From NCBI GenBank assembly GCA_016931515.1, contig JAFGEQ010000012.1, forward strand, positions 124,001-188,000: a stretch of DNA of 64,000 bases, read 5' to 3'. A model generated the notes under the pieces. That model searched no databases. It saw only the letters and a list, made by a program, of their open reading frames with translations, and had not been told where the DNA came from. Source of the stretch: a candidate division CSSED10-310 bacterium. Lineage in GTDB: Bacteria > CSSED10-310. The translations under genes were made by a program, and so were the position numbers. How positions within the stretch are numbered: the first letter of the stretch is position 1; each line of letters begins with the position of its first letter. Positions 42,860 to 51,946 of this stretch are shown piece by piece.

Positions 42860-45800
42860 TCCGAACCTCCCGCCTGTTCAAGTTCATGACGTAAAACTGT
42901 CATACGCTGCTGTTGCTCCGGTGTTATCGCGTTTTCTTGTGCTTTCTCCAACAGATTCCCGGCTTGGCCTTTTTTTCCCTGGTCGATTAATATCCTGACT
43001 GCAGCAACCTGGGATTCAAATACGACCGCATTCTGCTCGGGAAATAAATATCCTATCTTCAAGTAACCCTTTAATGCTTCTTGCGAATCTCCTTGATTTT
43101 CTTTAATTTCATTTTCCAATAATCGGGCTGCAGCAATGACAGGTCTTTCCGATGATCGAATCGCTGCCTCAGCATGTACAGCCGCCTGCTCAAAGTGTCC
43201 CTGCTGACTCAAAAGCCGCCCCAGTTCCAGATGTGCCCTGAATACGTCTCCTGATACCCCCGCTTCGTCTATAAAACGAATCCAGAGCGTTTCAGCCCGG
43301 GACCAGTTCCGCATGACGGTATTGGCATTCGCAGCAAGCGCGATAGCATCAAGTCGTCTTGGATGAAACGGAAACAATTCGATCACATTTTCGAACAATA
43401 CAGCCGCTTCCGCTACCGCGTTCCTGCGCATCGCCATCTCACCCAGCAACAAAGTCGCATCGGCAGCGTAACGTCCCGTCGGAGCGAGTTCAATCAGATC
43501 GTCGAGTTCCCTCTTTGCATCATCAGACAAACCAGCCTGTTCCAGGCATTGTCCAAGTCTAAATCGAATGAGTTCCTGATCGAGGTGGCCGGAGTATTGA
43601 TCCCGCAAAACTTGAAGAATATCCGCCGCTTCGCTGAATCGTTTCTGCTCCGTGAGAATTGAAGCGGCACCGTTTAAAGCCAATGCACTTTGAATGCTCC
43701 CGGGATGTGTGGCCGCTATTGAACGGCATTCCTTGAGATATTCATCCAGACGATCCTGGCGAAAATATATCAGGCCGATGGAATACTGAGCCAGTTCGGC
43801 TGAGTCCGTTTCAGGGTAATCCCGTATGATACACCGATACACCTCTGCACTTTTTTCGTATTCACCCAGATTATATAGATTATCCGCTTTTCTAACCAAC
43901 GCCAGCGGTGCGCCGGGTCCGGAGATGTCTTCGAGATATGCCTGGTGAAACTCATCCACAGCCTCCTGAAATCGGCCCTGCTCCTGGTACAACTCACCCA
44001 GAGTACTGCGGACTCTCTGACGGTGTGCTGCATCCGGCGCAAACCGGAGTGCATCCCTAAGGCCGTCCATACCTTCCCGGTAGTCACCCCGTATCCAGTC
44101 AGCCCGTGCGTTGAGTAACCGGGCTTCGAATGCTTCCGGATGGAGTGGAAATGCACTGATCAGATGTTGAAAATCCATCTTGGCAGGTTCATAGTCTCCG
44201 CTGTTGAAACGGCATTCAGCCCGGCGCAGCAGCGCTTCAGCCTGAAATCGGGTATCGGGAAATTGCTCAATTAACGTCGTGAAAAATCTGGCGGCATCCT
44301 CCCATTTCTGCATTGCATAATAATTCCACGCGATCCCTCTGACAGACTCCATGCGAATCTCTTCATCATCATGCTGGTTCGCCAATTCCGAAAAAAGCTG
44401 TAAGGATTCATCGAATCGCTTGAAACGGAATTGTATTTCCGCTGCGTATAACGAATAAAGGTCTCGCCCTGCGAGGGATTGGGGTGAACGGATCGCATTC
44501 GTCAGGTGCTCCAATGCCAGGTCCAGCTTATTGAGTTTGAGGCAGGCGATGCCTGCATTGGCTTGCGCGGCAGCTGTCCAGGATAGATCGGGAATCCGAG
44601 CCAGAAAATCAAACTTCTCAGCCGCGGCAACATAATCACCGGCACGAAGTAAGGAGACAGCTTCCAGAAACAGCATCTCCGCCCTGTGAGGATTCATAGG
44701 TAATGCTTCGGGATCTTCTGCGGCATACCCCTCCGCAGCCCGGGCGAATTCTGTCGCAGATTCACCAAAACGGCCACCCTGGTAAGCAATCCATGCCTGA
44801 GCTTCATACTTTTTTGGTGAATCGACTCGATAAGTCAGCAGTGCTTTCGTAAAAAATCCTTCGACCTCTCCGGAAAAAACCAGAAACACAGCCAGTTTCC
44901 CTCCCTGAAAACCAGCTTCACCCGAGAGTGGATGCTCCGGATGATCACGAACGATTGTCCGGAAGTCATTCAATGCGGACTCGAATTTTTTCATTTCGAG
45001 ATAACAGAAAGCCCGTCCGTAGAGAGCTTCGACCTGTTTGTTACCATCCGGATAGTTACCGATATAGAGTGTATAGTTTCTGCAAGCGTCTTCAAACCTG
45101 CCCATCGAGAACTGGTTTTCTGCAATCCAGAACTGGACGTCATCGATATCGGAAAACAGGGGATATCCGGCAATAATACCTTCAAGGTCATGAAGAGCGT
45201 CCGGATACTTATTCTGGATATTTAAAATAGCTGCCCGAAGATATCGTATATACGGAGTCAGCGCACTGGCAGCGAAATGCGTTTCAAAATCACTGATCAC
45301 CGACAATGCCTGATCAGGTTGACGATTTTCAAAATACAACCAACCCAGGCTGTAGAGTGCGAATTCCGTGTATGGGTGCTCCGGATACTCCACTCGCAAC
45401 TGCTCATAAGCCGTTTGGGCTCCCGAAAAATCGTTCAGATAATGACGACTGCGACCGATAAAATAGAGCGCTTCAGGTTTCTCCTGTATACTTTGATCAT
45501 GGTTGACGACTGGAGTCAGTTGATCGATGACTTCCTGCCAATCCATCGCTTCCCAGGCCCGTGACGCTCTGATCATCCGACTCTTGGCACCTCCGCCAAA
45601 TCGGGCGAACGGCGTGAGGCATCCGCCTTTGGATTCCATTAACGGTTCTTCCGGTATCAGGATCTGGTCTGGAGCATCTGCAGGTAAACGTCTTAATGTG
45701 TCTGAGACAGATGCCGTCGCTGTCTGCGTATCCAATACCGTAATCGGATCTTTCTTGCCTCCGCTCAATGCAGGCGTATTGGTTTCGATCACAACCTCAC

Positions 45801-45924
45801 TGATCTCAAGCCGAGGTTTCTCCGGACCTGCCGACAAGCATAATTGAGAGCAGATACACCATTCTGCGGCAAAGAACACCCACGCCCAACACGTTCTGCT
45901 TCGCAAAAAACTTCTAACTGCCAT
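42856..45924 (-). CDS. Large exported TPR-repeat protein of the TolQR/TonB operon
   Basis: 1022 residues. An N-terminal signal peptide (hydrophobic CWAWVFFAAEWCICSQLCLSA) is followed by a low-complexity linker, and from about residue 135 to 1000 by 20 or more TPR units. Several of these (for example LYFIGRSRHYLNDFSGAQTAY) resemble YbgF/CpoB- and BamD-type repeats. It is predicted periplasmic. Such proteins can coordinate peptidoglycan synthesis with outer-membrane constriction, or scaffold envelope machinery. It is coupled to ExbB (4-base overlap) and overlaps the end of the upstream TPR gene by 11 bases. Confidence 0.82.
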   Translation of the reverse strand: MAVRSFLRSRTCWAWVFFAAEWCICSQLCLSAGPEKPRLEISEVVIETNTPALSGGKKDPITVLDTQTATASVSDTLRRLPADAPDQILIPEEPLMESKGGCLTPFARFGGGAKSRMIRASRAWEAMDWQEVIDQLTPVVNHDQSIQEKPEALYFIGRSRHYLNDFSGAQTAYEQLRVEYPEHPYTEFALYSLGWLYFENRQPDQALSVISDFETHFAASALTPYIRYLRAAILNIQNKYPDALHDLEGIIAGYPLFSDIDDVQFWIAENQFSMGRFEDACRNYTLYIGNYPDGNKQVEALYGRAFCYLEMKKFESALNDFRTIVRDHPEHPLSGEAGFQGGKLAVFLVFSGEVEGFFTKALLTYRVDSPKKYEAQAWIAYQGGRFGESATEFARAAEGYAAEDPEALPMNPHRAEMLFLEAVSLLRAGDYVAAAEKFDFLARIPDLSWTAAAQANAGIACLKLNKLDLALEHLTNAIRSPQSLAGRDLYSLYAAEIQFRFKRFDESLQLFSELANQHDDEEIRMESVRGIAWNYYAMQKWEDAARFFTTLIEQFPDTRFQAEALLRRAECRFNSGDYEPAKMDFQHLISAFPLHPEAFEARLLNARADWIRGDYREGMDGLRDALRFAPDAAHRQRVRSTLGELYQEQGRFQEAVDEFHQAYLEDISGPGAPLALVRKADNLYNLGEYEKSAEVYRCIIRDYPETDSAELAQYSIGLIYFRQDRLDEYLKECRSIAATHPGSIQSALALNGAASILTEQKRFSEAADILQVLRDQYSGHLDQELIRFRLGQCLEQAGLSDDAKRELDDLIELAPTGRYAADATLLLGEMAMRRNAVAEAAVLFENVIELFPFHPRRLDAIALAANANTVMRNWSRAETLWIRFIDEAGVSGDVFRAHLELGRLLSQQGHFEQAAVHAEAAIRSSERPVIAAARLLENEIKENQGDSQEALKGYLKIGYLFPEQNAVVFESQVAAVRILIDQGKKGQAGNLLEKAQENAITPEQQQRMTVLRHELEQAGGSE

Positions 45925-47737
45925 CGTTTTTCAGGGACTGCCTTTCCGAGATAATTCGAATTGATTCTTTTACATTATCTATAAAAGCCGAATTGCTCAA
46001 CCGATCCATTGCCAACCCCATAGATATCAATGCCTGATCAAGTCTGCCCTGATTCGCCTGGGCTAATCCTTTTAAATAATACATCTCCCCGCTGAAATCA
46101 GTTTCCGGAAATTGATCCAGGTAGTCGGAAGCAGCCCGATCTGCACGATTCCATGCAGCCAGCGATACCAGTGCCACCGCAATACGACGCATGGCGATTT
46201 CCTTTTCCGCAACAGATGCCGAGGGATATTCATGCAGGAAGCGGTCGAAAACATCCGTTGCAAGGTCCCATTTTTCCATCCGGTAAAATGCATCACCCAA
46301 ATGCAATAACGCCGATTGACGAACACTGTCGGAGATTCCTTCCGCGACTAAAATCTCCTGGTACAGAGATGCTGCCTGTTGAACGAGACCGGATTGCAGT
46401 AAGAGTTCAGCCTGTTGTGCGATGCCAACGATGTCAAGATTGGCGTTCTGACGAAGCAGATCGATTTTTCCGAGTTCATCCGATGCAGCGCTCTTGTCTC
46501 CCATTGCCGATAGCAGCCGCGCAAGAATCAATCGGTCACTTGGTTCAGGAATCGACTCATTTGTAGCCGAATAGTAACAAACCATCCATCGGATCGCGTT
46601 ATCATAAAGTCTGCTTCCCATGCAGAGATTGGCCAGCTGAAGTCCGTGCGTTCCGGCATCCCATTCTGTGCAGGATTCGATCAACCCGATCAAATCCTCA
46701 ATGCATCCATTACAGTTCTGATTTTCCGCAATATGCATTGAAAATTCCGCCAAAATCTCAGCAAGAAGTTCGGAATCGCTGATCTCTGCGACAACTCTCA
46801 GTAATGGCGACCACCAATCACGACCGATCTCCGCCAGGATCCGGCTTTGGCAAACTGCCAGACGAAGACAAACGATTTGTCTGTCGTATCCCTCAAGTGA
46901 CGGATCCTCCGAAATCTGCTGAAAAAAGTATCGGGCACCCTGATGATCACCGTTTGACAAGGCCGCACTCGCCCTTATCATTAATGCCTCACGGCTAAAA
47001 CCGGCCTGAAGACAACGAAAAGCCCACAAATCAGCGAGACGGTAATCGCCACGTCGAACTTGAATTTTTGCGATCAGCAGAGCAGATCCTGCCATCAGTT
47101 CGGGTGTTCCGCCGGAAAACACGCTTTCAAGATTCGAAAGGCTTTCATCCAGCCGATCCATTTTGAAGAAAGATTGACCCCGGCAGTATATAATCTGAAG
47201 CACTTGGTCCGAACTTGTAATATCGCCCGAATCAATAAAAGGATCAGCCAGATCGATCACCCGTTGAAAATCACCTGCCCTGAACAAGCTTAAAACCAGC
47301 CAAAACCGTGATATACCGGTAATTGATCCACCGCGGTTTTCATCAACGATCGCCTGATAATTATCGGCAGCATCTGAAAAGCGCTCCGCTCGCCAGTCCA
47401 GGGAAGCGGCTTCGTAGTAACCCTGCAGACGAATGGCATGATCGTCCGAACCTGTTGCCTTCATGAAATTTTCCCGGGCTTTGACTAGATGACCGGACGA
47501 TTTTTCAATTAAACCCAGAATAAGATGAACTTCACCTCGAGCTTTGTGATTTGGAGCTTTACTCAAAAATTCACGAGCTTCGGACGCCGCCAGGTCCAGA
47601 ACACCATCCTCGAAACTACCTCTGATCAACCTGAGTTGATCATCCAATTCACCGGCATTGCAGACGGAAAGGAGGGATGCAGTCAAGATGACGGAAAAAA
47701 ATAAGACAACGTATCGAATATGAATAATATCTCTCAT
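45914..47737 (-). CDS. Exported TPR-repeat protein, first gene of the TPR-ExbBD-TonB operon
   Basis: 607 residues if the ATG at 47737 is used, which puts a clean signal peptide (IRYVVLFFSVILTASLLSVCNA, cleavage before GELDDQ) at the N-terminus. Upstream in-frame ATGs (47776, 47797, 47944) would precede the signal with an unlikely extension, but no start here has a strong ribosome site. The mature protein is a TPR solenoid (repeats seen from about residue 30 to 600), probably periplasmic. Partner identity is unknown. The five-gene operon layout suggests that it and the 1022-residue protein work with the ExbB/ExbD/TonB motor. Confidence 0.78.
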   Translation of the reverse strand: MRDIIHIRYVVLFFSVILTASLLSVCNAGELDDQLRLIRGSFEDGVLDLAASEAREFLSKAPNHKARGEVHLILGLIEKSSGHLVKARENFMKATGSDDHAIRLQGYYEAASLDWRAERFSDAADNYQAIVDENRGGSITGISRFWLVLSLFRAGDFQRVIDLADPFIDSGDITSSDQVLQIIYCRGQSFFKMDRLDESLSNLESVFSGGTPELMAGSALLIAKIQVRRGDYRLADLWAFRCLQAGFSREALMIRASAALSNGDHQGARYFFQQISEDPSLEGYDRQIVCLRLAVCQSRILAEIGRDWWSPLLRVVAEISDSELLAEILAEFSMHIAENQNCNGCIEDLIGLIESCTEWDAGTHGLQLANLCMGSRLYDNAIRWMVCYYSATNESIPEPSDRLILARLLSAMGDKSAASDELGKIDLLRQNANLDIVGIAQQAELLLQSGLVQQAASLYQEILVAEGISDSVRQSALLHLGDAFYRMEKWDLATDVFDRFLHEYPSASVAEKEIAMRRIAVALVSLAAWNRADRAASDYLDQFPETDFSGEMYYLKGLAQANQGRLDQALISMGLAMDRLSNSAFIDNVKESIRIISERQSLKNDGS

Positions 47738-47824
47738 AAGAGGTGTCAGTTTAGTAGAAAACAAAACAAAAGTCATGGCATTTCGGTTTCCGGCCATCCG
47801 ATATTTTCTTTCATCAGATTCATT

Positions 47825-47853
47825 TTGAACCGATACTATTTCCGGTCTATGAA
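47825..47853 (+). promoter_or_regulatory. Possible promoter of the SAM hydroxide adenosyltransferase gene
   Basis: TTGAAC, a 17-base spacer, then TATGAA, about 85 bases upstream of the start. Confidence 0.4.
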
Positions 47854-47942
47854 AATACACTGCTTTCGTGTTATCGTTATGGCTCAGTCCTGACGGAAAC
47901 AAATGTCGGGAAAACAGAATTATGGATTCAGGAGATTGAATC

Positions 47943-48752
47943 ATGTTAAATCCAATTATCGGTCTGATTACCGACTTCGGTCCCGGCAGTTATCATGTTG
48001 GTGCTATGAAAGGGGTTATTCGCAAGATTAGTCCCTCATCCGAGATCATAGATATCTGTCATGATATTTCTCCGTTCAATGTAATGGAGGCGATGTATGT
48101 ACTGGATTCGGTTCAACCGTATTTTCCGAGTCCGACGATTTTTGTCGTAGTCATCGATCCGGGAGTGGGGTCCAGCCGGCGCCCACTGCTGGCCATCGGT
48201 GATAATCATTATTACATCTGCCCGGATAATGGCGTTTTAACCCGAGTGATAGCCTCCGACTATGTCAGCAAAGTGATACATATTGAGGAGGAACACTACA
48301 TACTGCCGAACCCAAGTCCGACGTTCCATGCCCGGGATGTCTTTGCGCCCTGTGCGGGTTGGCTTGCCAAAACCCTCGGTGCAGATAACTTCGGTGATCC
48401 TGTCGAGGACTATAAAGTCCTGGAAACACCGAAGATTAAAATCATTGCTGATCGAATGATTGAGATACCTGTTCTGTTCACAGATCATTTTGGTAATCTC
48501 GTGACAAGTTTTGAAATATCTTTCCTGGAGAAAGCGAGAGAGCGGTTTCCCGGTACATCCATACGTATTGAGGCGGGAAAAGCCGTCATCCCGGGCATCA
48601 GTCAATATTATTCACAGGCCCAGCAACCTGGAGATCCCATCGCTTATTTCGGCAGCATGAACCTGTTGGAAATAGGTCTCCGTGAGCGAAACGCCAGTGA
48701 TGAATTGGGATTGAAAGCCGGGAGCAGCATTTCTATCCATCTCGGAGAATAA
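47943..48752 (+). CDS. SAM hydroxide adenosyltransferase (DUF62 / chlorinase-like family)
   Basis: 269 residues matching the S-adenosyl-L-methionine hydrolase (adenosine-forming) family, related to fluorinase and chlorinase. It has GLITDFGPGSYHVGAMKG at the N-terminus, VVIDPGVGSSRRPLLA near residue 75, PDNGVLTRV, FHARDVFAPCAGWLA with the conserved Asp-Arg context, and a C-terminal barrel domain containing LFTDHFGNLVTS. Bacterial members split SAM to adenosine and methionine using hydroxide. Probably co-transcribed with the TPR lipoprotein that starts two bases later. Confidence 0.9.
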   Translation: MLNPIIGLITDFGPGSYHVGAMKGVIRKISPSSEIIDICHDISPFNVMEAMYVLDSVQPYFPSPTIFVVVIDPGVGSSRRPLLAIGDNHYYICPDNGVLTRVIASDYVSKVIHIEEEHYILPNPSPTFHARDVFAPCAGWLAKTLGADNFGDPVEDYKVLETPKIKIIADRMIEIPVLFTDHFGNLVTSFEISFLEKARERFPGTSIRIEAGKAVIPGISQYYSQAQQPGDPIAYFGSMNLLEIGLRERNASDELGLKAGSSISIHLGE

Positions 48753-48754
48753 GC

Positions 48755-49504
48755 ATGAAACGATATTTTATTTTCGTTCTTTTCGTTATTGCATTTGGTG
48801 TGGGATGTTCGAATAAACACATGTCTCGAACGGACAAGGCTAAGCTTTATTACGATGCCGGGATTGGTTACATAAATGAGGGAAATCCTCAAAGCGCAAT
48901 CGAAAACTTCAAACTGGCCTATGAACTGGATCAAAAAAATCCGCAAATACTTCATGCCATGGGTTTGGCATATCTGCAGATGGGGGTTCCTGAAACTGCA
49001 CTCGGCTGGCTGAAACAAACGCTGAAAATTCTACCGGATGATCCTGAAGTCAATAACAATACAGCCAGCACTTTTATCATGCTGAAACAGTACCAAGAAG
49101 CAATCGCTCACAGTTCAAAAGCCATATCCGATCCTGATTACCGCACACCTGCAGCAGCCTACTTTAACCGCGGTATCAGCTATCTCCGTCTGGAACGCTG
49201 GGAGGAGGCGGAGAAAGATTTCCGATCTGCCATTCAGCATGAACCTATGTATGACATGCCCCGTGTTGAACTTGGCAGAATAATGATTCATCGAAATTGT
49301 TACGCTGACGCCGTTCAGATGCTGACATCAGCCATCAAGGTCAATGCCAGAAACGCGGAAGCCTATCTACTGCGGGGACAAGCTTTATGGCACCAGGGAT
49401 ATGTTTCAAGGGCTGAGGCTGACTTCAATACGATTTTGAAGTTAAATAATGCGGGATCGACTCTGATACAGCAAGCACATGACTGGCTGGAACGACTCCG
49501 ATAA
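48755..49504 (+). CDS. TPR-repeat lipoprotein (PilF/PilW-like)
   Basis: 249 residues with a lipoprotein signal (IAFGVGC lipobox, Cys18) and five to six TPR units through to the end (for example LHAMGLAYLQMGVPETALGWL and AEAYLLRGQALWHQGYVSRAE). The architecture is that of PilF/PilW pilotins, which place the type IV pilus secretin in the outer membrane, but no pilus gene is in the window. A general TPR lipoprotein is therefore safer. It precedes the TPR-FtsY fusion by 24 bases. Confidence 0.83.
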   Translation: MKRYFIFVLFVIAFGVGCSNKHMSRTDKAKLYYDAGIGYINEGNPQSAIENFKLAYELDQKNPQILHAMGLAYLQMGVPETALGWLKQTLKILPDDPEVNNNTASTFIMLKQYQEAIAHSSKAISDPDYRTPAAAYFNRGISYLRLERWEEAEKDFRSAIQHEPMYDMPRVELGRIMIHRNCYADAVQMLTSAIKVNARNAEAYLLRGQALWHQGYVSRAEADFNTILKLNNAGSTLIQQAHDWLERLR

Positions 49505-49528
49505 ACAACACATCAAACAGGTAGCACG

Positions 49529-51946
49529 ATGAAATTTTTCTCAGGTCTGAAAGCGAGAAAGCTTTCGAAGGCAATTGAAAGTTATCCATTAGTTTTCAAG
49601 AATTATCAGGAATTGATTACTCTATATATCAGTGAAAAAAATCACATTGATGCGGCAAAGTGCATTGAACTGGCACGGCAGCAGACTTGGAAGGATACAG
49701 AACTGGCGTGGCTAAATGTCCAGAGTCTAAGACTTCAGTCGGCACAACCGGATAATTCAACCGCCGTTTTCGAATCGGCGCTCAATGTTCTGGGAAATCC
49801 AGCCGTCGAAGCGGATCTTCGTGTTGAAGCGGCTGAAGCTGCAGCAAAATTGGTGAAATATGGCCGGATTGCATTAACTGCCGAGCAGTTATCTCACTTG
49901 ATCAACGAGATGAGTTCACTGTCAGATGTAATCGGCCACCGCGAATCTTTCATAACTGTGTCATGGGCCATCTCAGATCTCGAAGCGATTACCGGACAAC
50001 CGGCTGCAGCGCTCCAACGGATGGAGAATATGATCAATCTGGTCTCCGAACTCCGGTTCAGACAAGCCGGAACGATATTCCGGCGAACAGCGGAGTTGGT
50101 AAAACTCGCCGGTCAACCGGCAGAGAAGATCAAGGGGTGGCTGATTCGAGCGATTGAATCAGGGCACCTGTCAGATGAGGAAACCATTCAGGCGTTAGCT
50201 GAAATCGCTGAAATACAATACAAAGCAAACGATCTTCTTGGCGCGATGGAGCGTTATGAAACAGCGCTCCGTTTTACGGGTCACCGTGACTCGGCAGATA
50301 GTGCCGGCATACGCTTTCAACTGGCAAAAATTTATTATGAACTCGGTCGTGTTCCCCAGGCTGAAAAGGAAGCCTCACTGGCGGTTAAGGGTGCACAATT
50401 GAGTGGTGATCGCCAAGCTGACATCCTGGTATGGCTTGCAGATTTGAAAACAAATCAGGACCAATTCGGTTCTGCCGAATCCTATCTGGAGAAGGCATTC
50501 CAGGTAGCCGGCGAACCGGGTAAAAAAATAAAAATACTAAGGCGGCGTGCCAAGATCCAGGGGAATCGCGGGATATTCGTTGAAGCGATTGAGACGTTGA
50601 ACACTGCGTTACAGATGGATCCTGACAACCCTGATCCGGAGTTATTGTTCGAACTGGCCGAATTATACAACCGGGAGGGATCGCATCATAAAACGTTGAA
50701 GATCATCAAACAGCTAAGTCAGAGCCAGGACTTTTCACCGAGAATTGATCGGACACTTCTGCTGCTGGAGACTGCACGGGCTAATCTCGGGCAATTGAAG
50801 CTGATAAAAGCGTTGGAAACACTCCTGGAAATCGTTGAGTCGGGCGAGGAGAATGGACCCGGAATCCAGGAAGCTCGGAAACAATTGATATCGATAAAGA
50901 GCAGGCTTCGTACTCCGGATGAATTGAAGATTTACAAACTTGACGGAACCGACAGGAAAATCCTGACCGGGTTGCTGGATCGGATCCCGGAGGAAGACGA
51001 TTTCTTTACTCGTCTCCGTAATGGGCTCAGAAAAACGAGATCCGGCCTGGTGATGGGTATTGAAAGAATTTTGAGTGGGCACCAGACCATCAACGAAGAT
51101 GTTCTGGATGAAATCGAAGAATTGATGATCCTGTCGGATCTCGGTGTTGAAACTACGAGAATAATTATTGATGGTCTGAGAGAAAAACTGGCTCGCAAGG
51201 AACTGCACGATGCGGAGATTGTGCGTAATTATATTCGCTCGGAGATAGAACGCATTCTTGCCGGCCACACTGCGCAACTGGTCCGGGATAAAAGTGTCCG
51301 GCCATGGATCATCATGATAGTCGGAGTCAACGGAGTAGGAAAAACGACAACAATCGCAAAAATCGCCCGCCGTTACCGGGAGGAAGGGTGTTCGGTCTTG
51401 TTGGCAGCAGGGGACACCTTCCGGGCCGGCGCGATCGAGCAGTTGAAGGAATGGGGACGCCGTCTGGAAGTTGATGTTATCGCTCATGATGAAGGCGCCG
51501 ATCCGTCTGCGGTTGCCTGGGATGCCGTAGCGGCTGCCAAAAGCCGGGATGCGGATATTCTGATTATTGATACGGCTGGGCGACTGCACACAAAAACCAA
51601 TCTCATGGAGGAACTGAAAAAAGTTCAGCGCGTGATTGGCAAAAATATGACGGGGGCTCCTCATGAGATATTGCTGGTTCTGGATGCAACAACCGGTCAA
51701 AATGCCGTGCTCCAGGCTCGTGAGTTCTGCCAGACCGTTGATGTCTCCGGCATATGCCTGACCAAACTGGATGGAACGGCCAAAGGCGGTATCATTGTCA
51801 GCGTCGTCCAGGAACTGAACATCCCGATCAAGTTGATAGGAATTGGAGAACGGATGGATGATCTGAGAGACTTCGTCGCCGAATCATTCTCACGTGCTCT
51901 TTTCGATGATGTCAACCAGATTGCAGAGACTGCCGAGACGATTTAA
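49529..51946 (+). CDS. ftsY: Fusion of N-terminal TPR array to SRP receptor FtsY
   Basis: 805 residues, against roughly 300-500 for usual FtsY. Residues 1 to about 470 form a TPR solenoid, for example ADLKTNQDQFGSAESYLEKAF and ELLFELAELYNREGSHHKTLK. Residues about 495-800 are a complete FtsY NG domain: the N-domain helix DVLDEIEELMILSDLGVETT, the P-loop GVNGVGKTTTIAKIA near 600-612, DTFRAGAIEQL, DTAGRLH near 681, TKLDGTAKGG near 744 and GIGERMDDL near 771. FtsY docks ribosome-SRP complexes at the membrane. Here the usual acidic A domain is replaced by a TPR array. The reading frame is unbroken and its stop overlaps ribD by one base. Confidence 0.92.
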   Translation: MKFFSGLKARKLSKAIESYPLVFKNYQELITLYISEKNHIDAAKCIELARQQTWKDTELAWLNVQSLRLQSAQPDNSTAVFESALNVLGNPAVEADLRVEAAEAAAKLVKYGRIALTAEQLSHLINEMSSLSDVIGHRESFITVSWAISDLEAITGQPAAALQRMENMINLVSELRFRQAGTIFRRTAELVKLAGQPAEKIKGWLIRAIESGHLSDEETIQALAEIAEIQYKANDLLGAMERYETALRFTGHRDSADSAGIRFQLAKIYYELGRVPQAEKEASLAVKGAQLSGDRQADILVWLADLKTNQDQFGSAESYLEKAFQVAGEPGKKIKILRRRAKIQGNRGIFVEAIETLNTALQMDPDNPDPELLFELAELYNREGSHHKTLKIIKQLSQSQDFSPRIDRTLLLLETARANLGQLKLIKALETLLEIVESGEENGPGIQEARKQLISIKSRLRTPDELKIYKLDGTDRKILTGLLDRIPEEDDFFTRLRNGLRKTRSGLVMGIERILSGHQTINEDVLDEIEELMILSDLGVETTRIIIDGLREKLARKELHDAEIVRNYIRSEIERILAGHTAQLVRDKSVRPWIIMIVGVNGVGKTTTIAKIARRYREEGCSVLLAAGDTFRAGAIEQLKEWGRRLEVDVIAHDEGADPSAVAWDAVAAAKSRDADILIIDTAGRLHTKTNLMEELKKVQRVIGKNMTGAPHEILLVLDATTGQNAVLQAREFCQTVDVSGICLTKLDGTAKGGIIVSVVQELNIPIKLIGIGERMDDLRDFVAESFSRALFDDVNQIAETAETI

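Noticed and set aside
50735-51700. A 321-codon open frame antisense to the NG domain of ftsY
   Set aside because: It lies entirely opposite a gene with unmistakable FtsY motifs, has no ribosome site or recognisable domain, and is explained by codon structure of the real gene.
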